The translations under genes were made by a program, and so were the position numbers. Positions 5,687 through 14,500 of a stretch of 20,031 nt of DNA are shown here, in pieces. How positions within the stretch are numbered: the first letter of the stretch is position 1; each line of letters opens with the position of its first letter. The DNA comes from a virus, in IMG/VR virus record IMGVR_UViG_3300035670_006854, positions 1 to 20,031 of that record; one strand, given 5' to 3'. Under the pieces are notes generated by a model, which was not told where the DNA came from, ran no database searches, and saw only the letters and a program-made list of their open reading frames with translations.

Positions 5687-7003
5687 ATGGCAATTGAATT
5701 TGAAGCTGGTGTAAGTCCATACCAGTATATAGGAGATGAATATACTTTTGGCTCATTGCAGTTAACGATGTTAGCGAGGTCATTTGAGCAGTTAGCGGTA
5801 ACATCGCTGCAAGAGTTTTTCCCATCGAGGCTAATTAACGAGCGGACTATTGTAGTAGAGCAGATTATTGAAGGTGTAGGGATCATGCCTATTGTAAGAT
5901 TTGGCATTCCCAGTGGAGGTTACTTAGAGCAAAACCGGGTAAGGTCAATGACGGCTCGCCCGGCTGTTGTTCGTGAAGATGACTTTATTGAGCAGCATTT
6001 TATCAACCAAGTACGCCGTGTAGGTACATTTAATGAAGCTTACCGCCCTGAAGAATTTATTCAGCGCCGCGTTCAACAACTCGTTGCCCGCCACTCCCGC
6101 ACTAAAGACCTGTTTATTACTAAAGCTCTTCTGGGAGGTATAAAGTATACTGATCCTCGTACTGGCGTTAGTATAGATGTATCTTCTAATATTCCGGCTC
6201 ATAATTTATTTAAATACGACGGTTTTAATGCTACAGTCACAGACGGTACAATTAACGTTGGTGGGTCTGGCCTAAAAGCTAATAAAGCTTTGACTAACAG
6301 TAAAGGTCGTCCAGAAGCTTTAATGTTTAAGTCAACCGACGCTAGATGCGCTGTACCCTGGACTGATAATAAAGCTGATATTATCTACTGTTTGCGTTTA
6401 ATTAAAGAGTATTTGTATAAGACTAACAAAAATCGTCCAACCGACATTTTGATTAGCTCTGACTTGCTAACTATTTTGATGGAAAACGAGTACATCAAAG
6501 CATTAAGTAACGTACCTGGTGTTGTAATTCTAAATCAGCCAACATCAACCGTAGCTGGTAATGCTAATATTGCAGCTACAGCTAATACCCCAGCAAGTTA
6601 CATTACAATGGGTGCCGGCGGAGAAATTTCCTCTATTGCCGGTTTAAGAATTATTGCAGTAGACGGACTATACAGAGACCCTGTAGATAACGTTATTAAA
6701 ACCTACTGGCCAGCTCATAAAGTAGCTATTGTGTCTCGCTCCGCGTCTGGAGATCCTTCTGCTACTCTGGGCTTTACTTACCACTGCAGCGGTGAAGCTC
6801 CAGATGGACAGCCGGGTATGTATATGCGCACCTCCGCTATGTCCGAACCACCTGCACCTCCTGGACGTGTTATGCAGCTGGGTGATGCCTTCTTACCAGT
6901 TGTTATCTATCCTCACTGGATCTCTATTCTGGATGTATGTGAACCTAACGAACTGTCTAACAAGTTTATCATCCAATCCAACCTCAGTTACGGTACTTTC
7001 TAA
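5687..7003 (+). CDS. Major capsid protein, lambda gpE-like (HK97 fold)
   Basis: The 438-aa protein fits the lambda gpE capsid family. The segment around residues 40-75 (LQEFFPSRLINERTIVVEQI, then GVGIMPIVRFGIPSG) parallels the gpE 'FFRESYPFTTEKVYLSQIPG...YVSPIVSG' region. The Arg-rich helix EFIQRRVQQLVARHSRTKDL followed by ITKALLGGIKYTDPRTGVSIDV parallels the 'RRRRI...AVLKGKYTMTGE...VEVDMG' region. The C-terminus (DAFLPVVIYPHWISILDV) matches the 'SAPLMLLADPDEFVSV' end. It would assemble the icosahedral shell with the upstream scaffold and protease. Codon use changes abruptly: all six Arg codons up to residue 86 are AGG, AGA or CGG, and the next eleven (from residue 91) are all CGC or CGT. A Met at residue 88 coincides with this switch. 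Confidence 0.85.
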   Translation: MAIEFEAGVSPYQYIGDEYTFGSLQLTMLARSFEQLAVTSLQEFFPSRLINERTIVVEQIIEGVGIMPIVRFGIPSGGYLEQNRVRSMTARPAVVREDDFIEQHFINQVRRVGTFNEAYRPEEFIQRRVQQLVARHSRTKDLFITKALLGGIKYTDPRTGVSIDVSSNIPAHNLFKYDGFNATVTDGTINVGGSGLKANKALTNSKGRPEALMFKSTDARCAVPWTDNKADIIYCLRLIKEYLYKTNKNRPTDILISSDLLTILMENEYIKALSNVPGVVILNQPTSTVAGNANIAATANTPASYITMGAGGEISSIAGLRIIAVDGLYRDPVDNVIKTYWPAHKVAIVSRSASGDPSATLGFTYHCSGEAPDGQPGMYMRTSAMSEPPAPPGRVMQLGDAFLPVVIYPHWISILDVCEPNELSNKFIIQSNLSYGTF

Positions 7004-7010
7004 TCGTTTT

Positions 7011-7032
7011 ACTCCTAGCTAACACTAGGAGT
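7011..7032 (+). terminator. Hairpin after the capsid gene, no clear U-tract
   Basis: ACTCCTAG (7011-7018) and CTAGGAGT (7025-7032) form a perfect 8-bp stem with a 6-nt loop just after the capsid stop. It is followed by ATAAATAT, not a run of T, so it may be an mRNA-stabilising or weak attenuating hairpin that lets the capsid transcript accumulate. Confidence 0.5.
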
Positions 7033-7039
7033 ATAAATA
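7032..7039 (+). promoter_or_regulatory. TATAAATA element (T4 late promoter-like)
   Basis: TATAAATA follows the capsid hairpin, about 40 bp before the start at 7080. It equals the core of T4-type late promoters. No T4-like sigma factor is visible here and the region is AT-rich, so it may be chance. Confidence 0.25.
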
Positions 7040-7079
7040 TACACATAGTCATTATATAAATTATTATTAAGAGGTTTAA

Positions 7080-7850
7080 ATGGCCACTCCAATTGAATTA
7101 CAGGTAGCGCCTGGTTTTCGTTATTTAAAAGATTTATACCCAGAGTCAAGGGGTATGGGGTTAAACTACTACCCATACTCCTCTATCTACTCAGGCTTAG
7201 TTCCTAGTTGGACTGCTAATACTACAGGTACAAATCCAGACCAAACAGTAGCTATTACAGCTGGTTCTGCGTATCTAGACAGTCAGCTATCTACATTAGC
7301 CGCCAATATTAGTGTAACTGTGGATATTACTGCTGATACTCCAGTGGGGGACAATTTTTTCTATATTATTCTTAACCCTAGCCGTAGAGTTATTCCTTAC
7401 GTTACCACTCAACCTACTACTTTGCTAAATGGTGTTGCAGTAGCGGATGGGGATTGGGCAGTTAAATGTGCTGATTTAGATGAATATTTAATTGCTAACA
7501 CTTTCTATAAAAGAGTTGCGGGCGCTTGGCAACAGTCAGTTTCAGGGGACCCTGTTAATGATCTTATCTTTCAAGCCCCTATCGTTCCTTCCCAAACGGG
7601 TAAAAATCGCCATTGGGGTAACCAAGTATCTCCTACAATTGCTGCCTCTAACTTCCAAGTGAATATCGTTGAAAAACGTGTTTATATTGGTAATGTATAT
7701 CCCCCTTACGTTAACTCTAACTCTTTAGCTCTACTACGGGATTGTGCTTCTCTGCACATTGCTACTTTAGTTGCTCACATCAAGTCTGACAGAACTTTAG
7801 ACACCGCAAAGAGTTATCTAGAAGTAGTTAACAACGTTAAAAATCCCTAG
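7080..7850 (+). CDS. Beta-rich structural protein, candidate capsid decoration or head protein
   Basis: The 256-aa protein is rich in Thr, Asn, Val and aromatic residues with few charges. Its middle reads as alternating strands (AYLDSQLSTLAANISVTVDI, then FFYIILNPSRRVIPYVTT). It ends in a short helical tail. No family is recognised. It follows the capsid gene closely, has a good ribosome binding site (AAGAGG, 5 bp before the ATG) and uses favoured codons late in the gene, all of which suggest an abundant virion protein. A shell decoration protein is one possibility; a minor tail or neck protein is another. Confidence 0.7.
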   Translation: MATPIELQVAPGFRYLKDLYPESRGMGLNYYPYSSIYSGLVPSWTANTTGTNPDQTVAITAGSAYLDSQLSTLAANISVTVDITADTPVGDNFFYIILNPSRRVIPYVTTQPTTLLNGVAVADGDWAVKCADLDEYLIANTFYKRVAGAWQQSVSGDPVNDLIFQAPIVPSQTGKNRHWGNQVSPTIAASNFQVNIVEKRVYIGNVYPPYVNSNSLALLRDCASLHIATLVAHIKSDRTLDTAKSYLEVVNNVKNP

Positions 7851-7872
7851 AAGTTAATCACGTGAGGTTTGG

Positions 7873-8475
7873 ATGAGTTACAGATTAATAGCTATTAAGC
7901 CGGAGATATTATACTTAGATGGTAAAGGGACAACAGTAGAAGTTGGAGACTGTTTACATTTAAGTAATGCTGATGGAGAAGCGCTGGTAAACTCACCAAT
8001 TAGCGGGTCGTTTGTAGTTATTACTAAAGACGACCCAACAGAGGTAAAGAAGTTTACTACATTTACTGAAGGCTCAGCTATAGAAAAGGTAGTAGATGAG
8101 GGGGAGGATTCGGTGCTAGGTGCGGCGGTCAAAGACCCTGTGGAGGAGATTTATGGGGAATACAAACAGGATGGAGAGCAGTTTTTTGATGCGCTAAGAA
8201 GTGACCAAAATCTGCAACCCGGGCTTAATTTAGAGTCAGAGTCTAGTCAACAGGCACCTTCGATAGAAGGTTTTGATTCTGAGCTTATTAGGACTTTAGG
8301 CGAAACTCCTAGCTGGAAAACCCTTGTTAACTACGTTAGAGAGCTTGGTAATCAACCTTCCCCTAACCTAGAGTTAATAAACTACATCCAGCAAAAGTAC
8401 TCCTCAATGGGGTCTGTAGTTAATGAGTGTAAGAGAGTTATTACACAACTTCAAGAAAAACAGATAGAGAGTTAA
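7873..8475 (+). CDS. Head-tail connector-region protein, family unknown
   Basis: The 200-aa protein has a small beta-type N-terminal part (about 1-55, with VGDCLHLSNADGEALVNSPI), an acidic low-complexity middle, and a helical C-terminus (about 135-198). The N-terminal pattern loosely resembles the short 'pGd.v.ls..eA..Lv' modules in lambda FI-type and neck proteins, which also follow the capsid gene, but the match is too weak for a name. It has a GTGAGG-type ribosome binding site (7863-7867) and is nearly contiguous with the next gene (4 bp). Confidence 0.6.
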   Translation: MSYRLIAIKPEILYLDGKGTTVEVGDCLHLSNADGEALVNSPISGSFVVITKDDPTEVKKFTTFTEGSAIEKVVDEGEDSVLGAAVKDPVEEIYGEYKQDGEQFFDALRSDQNLQPGLNLESESSQQAPSIEGFDSELIRTLGETPSWKTLVNYVRELGNQPSPNLELINYIQQKYSSMGSVVNECKRVITQLQEKQIES

Positions 8476-8479
8476 AAAT

Positions 8480-10144
8480 ATGAGTATTCAGTTAAATTTT
8501 TCTGACAGGTTTAGTTATCCAGAACCTAATGGTATACCAGGGTATTCAGCGGACCAGATGGAGACTTTAACTGAAGCTCAAATTTTAGAGGCTGCGCCTG
8601 AGTTATCTAGTATGGTAGATATAGTTAGGCGCTCTTCTGTTCTTCTAAGAAGAAAAACAGCTCTTGAGATATTTAAGATTATTACATTTGAGTCTGACCC
8701 GCGTATTGCGTTAGTTTTAGCATCAGCCAAGAGGCGTTCGGACAGTACCTATCTTTTTCAAGGGCTTGTTCAAGTTCAAGAAGTAATGTTTGCTTCTACC
8801 ACAAGAGGAGTTTCCGGACAGACAAATAGAACTCTGTTCTCGGACGGCATTAAAAGAGTTTCTGCTATGCTAACTGCTTCTGTTTTAATAGGGCAGTTAG
8901 CACAAGTATCAGAGCAAGCGGAGCACGCTAAAGTTTTAGAGAAGCAAGCGCTTGAAGATTTAGACAGGGTGTGTTTAACCTATGAGTTATCGGGAAGTAC
9001 TTCAAGTGGTTACACAGCGGAGATAGAGGAGCAGCCTTCTTTTATATTTAACTCAGGGAATTTAACTTTAGCCGCTAATGAGTCTATCAGATGCAGCTGG
9101 TATGCTACCCATCTTACTAATTCTTGGGTTGAATTACCAGCTTACACAGGCCCGGTAACCCAGGATAACCCTATCCCTGTTTGGCGTATAGTATCTGATA
9201 TAGCAGATTCTATTAACCAAGTCAGTGTGCTGTATGAGGGTATTGGTTTAGTTGCTTCTGTTCAGCTAGCAGGTAAAAAGAATGAATTTTACTCTAATAC
9301 CCATCTATTAAGATTTTACCCGAGAAGTGCTAACACAGGCTTAACTACCTTCTCACTAAACTTCAGAATACAGAAGTATACAGGTACAGTCCCTTCTAAT
9401 CCTAATGTTGCTCCTTTTGTGTGGGGTATTAATATTAACTCTCTTACGAATAATATTATAAACGGTTTAATTTTCGTACTAAAGGATAGTAAGACTGCCA
9501 CATTAAGTGCGGAGCAAGAGATAGAGCCGCAGGTGCTGTACATAAGAAACAGAGTGCAGTATGTTGCAGGGGGGTCTGTACCGCCGACTACAGCTAAGGT
9601 AAGATACAGATTGCAGTTTTGGTCACCAAATGAGATTATTGCTTCCTCAGACTTTGAGGAGATAACTATTATTCGAAAAGTAGATGAGGATCAGCAAAAG
9701 CAGTTAGATTTAGATAATTCGAGGTATTCGCAGGTAGCGGTAGAGCTTTTGCAAGCGATAACAACTGAGAGGAATTATAGTGGAATGACCGGGGCGTTAG
9801 TAAAGAACGACCCGTTGTTTTCTTATCCACCCGAGGCGGCTATTGAGTTGATAGCTTGGACTCTTTCTAGATTAAATGTGTATGTAGTGTTAGATATATT
9901 AGAGTTGCCTATAGATATAGAAATAGCTACAGGTAATCTTGTAAATGCTTATAGTATATATAGTAATAATCCTAAATCTGTGAGAGTAGAAGCAAGAACT
10001 TTAGCCGGCGGGGCTATAATTAACAACACATCATTTACACAACCCCCCTTACTATCAACTCAATCTAAGAGAAGTAGTATTGTTAGGAATATAGAAGATG
10101 AAGTTAAGAACTTAGGGTACGGTCAATGGCCTCAAATACTGTAG
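8480..10144 (+). CDS. Large protein between head and tail genes, family unknown
   Basis: The 554-aa protein has an N-terminal helical third (residues 20-175), with regularly spaced charged residues and short coiled-coil tendency around 145-170. A long beta-rich middle follows (about 175-395, many strands with Trp and Tyr), then a shorter mixed C-terminal part. No signature of known connector, tail fibre or baseplate families was found. Position between the capsid and tail genes suggests a neck, adaptor or tail-completion role. It starts 4 bp after the preceding stop and overlaps the next gene by 19 bp, so it is likely translationally coupled on both sides. Confidence 0.65.
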   Translation: MSIQLNFSDRFSYPEPNGIPGYSADQMETLTEAQILEAAPELSSMVDIVRRSSVLLRRKTALEIFKIITFESDPRIALVLASAKRRSDSTYLFQGLVQVQEVMFASTTRGVSGQTNRTLFSDGIKRVSAMLTASVLIGQLAQVSEQAEHAKVLEKQALEDLDRVCLTYELSGSTSSGYTAEIEEQPSFIFNSGNLTLAANESIRCSWYATHLTNSWVELPAYTGPVTQDNPIPVWRIVSDIADSINQVSVLYEGIGLVASVQLAGKKNEFYSNTHLLRFYPRSANTGLTTFSLNFRIQKYTGTVPSNPNVAPFVWGININSLTNNIINGLIFVLKDSKTATLSAEQEIEPQVLYIRNRVQYVAGGSVPPTTAKVRYRLQFWSPNEIIASSDFEEITIIRKVDEDQQKQLDLDNSRYSQVAVELLQAITTERNYSGMTGALVKNDPLFSYPPEAAIELIAWTLSRLNVYVVLDILELPIDIEIATGNLVNAYSIYSNNPKSVRVEARTLAGGAIINNTSFTQPPLLSTQSKRSSIVRNIEDEVKNLGYGQWPQIL

Positions 10145-11337
10145 ATATCCAATTACTAGATAATGTATTTCCTACTCATGATCAGGCTGTGTTAGCGCTA
10201 CTTAGTGCTATATTAAATCACCCTGACATAAAGAATAGCTATATATATTATCCAGTTTTATTAGGAGAATCTACACCCCCGGAGCCGATAAGAATTACAA
10301 GTGCGCGGGACTTTAGTGGAATAGAGTTAATAGAGCCGGGGCTAACATTAGCTGTATTTCCCTTACACGACGATTATGACCAAAAATCATCTACCTTTAC
10401 ATCCCGTAAATCAAGTAAATCTGTTGTATATGGAGACCAATATCTCGGTAGAAGCTCTACACCTCACTACGGTGTAAAATGTACTTTTAACTTTGTGGTG
10501 CAGCTCTACTACCAAGATTCCTCATTTAATGCCCCAGTAGAGCTGCTATCTGATGTAATAAACTTCGACAACGAAGAAACAGGCTTTTACCCTTTAACAG
10601 TACCTGCAGTCGATTCTTGGCAGTATAACGATAGGTTACTCCAAAACCGCGTTCTTAGGTTAGAAGATAGACTAGAGTCTAGAGTTTACACTCTTCCAAA
10701 TAGTGAGGACCCTTCAGTACCTGGTACTACCCTCAAAAAACCTACTAACCTTAAATCTAAAGAACAACCTTACTCCGTAGAGTCAAAACTTGGAGGTATA
10801 GGTAGCGATATTAGTATAACTACTTTGCCCGGAGAACGTGTTATAAGAGCTTGGATGTCTTTACTAGTAAAAGTTATACGCTCTCTGGTGTATTTAAAAC
10901 CATTTGCTTTAAGAAATCCAACAGTTAGCATGGTAGATTACCCGTCTACAAACTGGTACAGGAGTTCAGAGAATTTGGTATTTCATACAGGGTATTGTTT
11001 AGTCAGTTACGATCTTATAGAAGCAGATGAAGGTACTTATTACACGTATCCTAAACCGGATATACCAGAGCCGCCAAATCCGCCAGATCCACCAGATCCT
11101 CCAGACCCGCCGCTTCCGCCATTTCCTAATATTAAAACCTTAGTTATAGAAGATTCAGATGGGGAGATAAGACCTCAAACGGAGATAGATTTAGCTGCTT
11201 TAGACCAGCAGAGTGTGGCTACTAAAACAGTGAAAACTGAGAGAGTTGTTTATGTAGAACCAGACAATGAGGTTCTTATATCGCGTCTTGAAGACCTGTT
11301 TAGAGAAATAGCTGTTGTAGATGGTGGCTTTTTTTAG
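10126..11337 (+). CDS. Possible tail terminator or neck protein with a Pro-rich linker
   Basis: The 403-aa protein overlaps the preceding gene by 19 bp and has its own ribosome binding site (TAGGGT, about 8 bp before the ATG). The first 300 residues contain GIELIEPGLTLAVFPLHDD and HYGVKCTFNFVVQLYY, reminiscent of tail terminator proteins that cap the tube before sheath genes. This is a weak, position-led assignment. Residues 314-334 are a Pro-Pro-Asp repeat linker, encoded by an imperfect 9-bp repeat at 11071-11124. A short acidic C-terminal tail follows. Long Pro-rich linkers are unusual in a terminator and may tether a separate C-terminal element. It is the last gene before the sheath leader. 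Confidence 0.55.
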   Translation: MASNTVDIQLLDNVFPTHDQAVLALLSAILNHPDIKNSYIYYPVLLGESTPPEPIRITSARDFSGIELIEPGLTLAVFPLHDDYDQKSSTFTSRKSSKSVVYGDQYLGRSSTPHYGVKCTFNFVVQLYYQDSSFNAPVELLSDVINFDNEETGFYPLTVPAVDSWQYNDRLLQNRVLRLEDRLESRVYTLPNSEDPSVPGTTLKKPTNLKSKEQPYSVESKLGGIGSDISITTLPGERVIRAWMSLLVKVIRSLVYLKPFALRNPTVSMVDYPSTNWYRSSENLVFHTGYCLVSYDLIEADEGTYYTYPKPDIPEPPNPPDPPDPPDPPLPPFPNIKTLVIEDSDGEIRPQTEIDLAALDQQSVATKTVKTERVVYVEPDNEVLISRLEDLFREIAVVDGGFF

Positions 11338-11584
11338 AAACAATATTTTAATCATATAACTTTAGTAAAATGCATTATTTTAGCATTGGTTTTGTACCCT
11401 ACACACGTACCTCTAGGTAAATGTAGGTTTCTTACAAACTCTTTTATAGTAAGAAATAATACTACCGTTAGTTGAGCTAAACCATAACAAAACTAAAACT
11501 TTTCTGGTAGTAAGAATATTAATATTATTATGTAGCTATATAAACAGCAAAGTACACTTATTTAAATTAGTAATTATTTAAACT
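11338..11584 (+). promoter_or_regulatory. Structured 247-bp leader of the sheath gene
   Basis: This is the longest gap in the window. It contains several perfect inverted repeats: AATGC/GCATT (11369-11387), CCTACA (11398-11403) with TGTAGG (11422-11427), TTTCTTAC (11428-11435) with GTAAGAAA (11449-11456), and TACTACC (11460-11466) with GGTAGTA (11506-11512). A third copy of TGTAGCTATA (11531-11540) lies 45-54 bp before the sheath start. There is no clear intrinsic terminator. It probably holds a promoter and RNA structures controlling the sheath-tube unit; their mechanism is unknown. Confidence 0.5.
11531..11540 (+). promoter_or_regulatory. TGTAGCTAT motif, copy 3
   Basis: TGTAGCTATATAAA begins 54 bp before the sheath ATG. 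With copies at 465 and 1775, it is the third intergenic occurrence. The ATATAAA that follows resembles a -10-like AT box. Confidence 0.4.
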
Positions 11585-14500
11585 ATGCCTGCACCATCAA
11601 TTAAATTTATAGACAGTTTGGTAGGGCCATCACAGGTTACCAAGCAGTGGAGAGACACAGTAGGGGTTATTGGTACATTTAGCAGAGGGCCGGAGTCTCC
11701 TATTTTAGTAGAAGATCTTAAGACTTTTGCCAGTATATATGGAGTTGATTCGTCTAGCGGGTCTTTGTTTGTTCAGCAAGCAATGGCTAATGGTCTAAAT
11801 AGATTTGTAGTAGTGAGAGCTTCCGCTAGTTCTAATCCATCATATTCAGCACTTACCTTTACTTCTGGTAATGCGCAGATAAGCCCTGTTATTGGTTACG
11901 TACTAAATGGAAACAGCTTAGAGCCAAGTTCCTATAGAACTACTGGGTTAAAAATAGACTTTGATTACATAGGAAGTCCAATTTCTATAAATCCTACTTT
12001 TTCCCCTGTAAATTCTAGAAGAGGTCAAGTTAACTTACCCAATTTTGTAGGACAAGCTAGATTTAACTTCTACGTTACTAAAGCGGTAGAAGGTAGAAGT
12101 TCATCTCCCCTGTTGCACGACACAAATAAAAAACTAAGAGTAGACACAATACTAGGGCCCACCCCAGGATACTTTTTAGGGCTTATTAACACAGCACCTA
12201 ACAGCAATCCTGACTATGCCACACTGAAGGAATACATTCGCCCTGGTTATTCTTTAGTTTCAAATGAAACACACCTTTCAGATAATTTAATTATTGCTTC
12301 TGATATCATACCTAACTACTCCCAAGACAATGATGCCTTGCTAATACGGTCTGATAAAAAGCATAGCCACGCCGTGTGGGGGGTTGTATCGGGGGTAGAG
12401 AGTGGTCAATCTCAAGTAAAAGTTGGTTTTATTAAAGTAAAACCAAGGCCAAGTACTAGTACTACTACTACTTTAAGCGAAGACTATATTCAGACAGCAT
12501 CAACAACATCAAATGGACAAACCACTAAGGTAAATACTTTCGAAGCCCTAAAAGAGATGGTATTGCTTATAGACGGCGTCGAGTATAAGCAGTCCACCAC
12601 TGCTCCAGTACCTGAAACTAGTTCTGTTTTTGCTTTAAATGCGGCTGTAAATACCGTCGATGGTTTAGGGGATGATTTAGATTTTAGTTTTGATGACCTA
12701 ATAGATGAAAATCTCTCTGAAGGTACTGCTTTAGATAATATCGCTGGCACCAGATTTACATTTACTTTACCCTCTGGCACTTCAACAAGAGCTATCCAAG
12801 GTGGCAGTACTGTAACCTTCTTGCCCAAAGTCAGCGCAAAATCTACTGACAACAAAACAATTACAATAACTGGCCTATACTCCTATACTGTGGGTATGGA
12901 AGGAAGCGGGGTAACATCTCCAGATGGTAACATACTCAGCTCTACCACTAAAGATAAATATTACCTTGTTATAAAAGGTAAAAAGTATACTATAAATAGC
13001 GTAGCAGCAGTAGTAAATAGCGTAGGAGGAGTAGATACTACTTTCCATGAACAGCTAAGTATTACTTTAGTGGAAGATTATACTGGTACTGTAGGGGATG
13101 CAGTATACATCTACTACAGACCTACTAGTGTAACAGGAAATCTAGAAACAGAGTACAAAATCCATGCGCCAAAGATTGCTCAGTACGTAATGGGTTATTC
13201 GTTTAATAGCCAATCTGGGTCTATGGATTCTGATTACTTTACTCTAACTCAAGCGTACAATACAGGAACAAGTACTGTACAACTTGATAATACTTTCTTA
13301 TTAACGGAAAGGGCAGGGGGTAGGTATATTAGCTTTGGTTATTTCATTAAAGCACCTTTCGAGACAGATTATACTAGTAAGGCCTTTCCAGTATTAACTA
13401 AACCATTTGGTATTGAGTTAATGTATGGGACACAGGGAGTCGCGGCGCTACCGTTATCAACTGGAGGTTCTTTTGCTGTACCTTTTGCTAAAACTTCTAT
13501 TACATTAGGTTCAAGTAGTGCTGGAGACCCTAATGCTTTCCAGGATGGAGATTTAGCTACGGACATTACTAAGAGCATAGAAACTGCTTTACGGTCTAAT
13601 AGTGTAATCTCATATCTAATAAGTAACATTACACTGGAAGATTCAATCTTAGTAGACAACGCTACAGAGTTTAAACCCTCTATCTCTTTCACATCTTTTT
13701 ATAGTGGTGAACAAGCTAATAGAATTAACTGGAAGGTCACTAGATACACAAATGACCCTCAGGGCAGCTCAACAAAAGTCAAAGATTTGCTATTAGGTGC
13801 AAAAGCTACGACAGACGCTAACTATGGAAGAACAAACTACTTTGAAGGTGGTTATGACGGCCCCAGTTTTGCGTTTAGAGACCTTTATTCTGCTGATGGA
13901 ACTTTACTGTGGAGAATAGAATCCGGCACCCCTGGATTACACGGTAACAATATCTCTTGCACTGTAAGAAACCAAAAGACTAACGGCAACTACGCCTCTT
14001 TTGAAATCGAAGTCCGAGACCAAAACACAACTGTTATTTCTTCAGATTCTAGAATTGTCACTGTTGTTAACAGCTCTTTGATTGACTTTACTACGGGCCG
14101 AAGTTTAGCTTTTAGTAGCACTAGCTTAGTACAAGCTTACTTTATGCCAGTAGTAAGTGCTATTAGTGGGAATTTAGCATTAGACGCTACTAAAAATAGA
14201 TTCTTTAGATTATCGCCTCAGCGTCTTGCGCCTCCTTTGGAGAAGATAAGTTCAAGTTTTTCTGGTGGGGATACAGGCTTTTCTCGCCAAGGAAGTACAG
14301 CACTTTCCTCCTTCTTCTTAAAAGGTGGCAGTGATGGTACTTTAACAGCTCCGAGTAAAAAATCTCTAGCTCAAGGCTTAATACGCGGACTAGAAGCTTT
14401 GGATAGTATTAATGTCGCAGCTATTGCTCTACCTGGCATCAACTACGGTGACCAAGATTATCAAGCTGTATTTGAGAAAGCTGTACACAGTGTTAATTCT

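Noticed and set aside
6729-7022. 97-aa rightward frame over the end of the capsid gene
   Set aside because: Out-of-frame shadow; Leu/Cys/Pro-rich composition typical of a shifted frame, and the capsid frame is clearly coding.
9923-9931. Reverse-strand TGTAGCTAT copy
   Set aside because: It is inside a coding region with no leftward gene near; treated as chance.
12490-12855. 121-aa leftward reading frame in the sheath gene
   Set aside because: Shadow of the sheath insertion; no ribosome binding site or recognisable domain.
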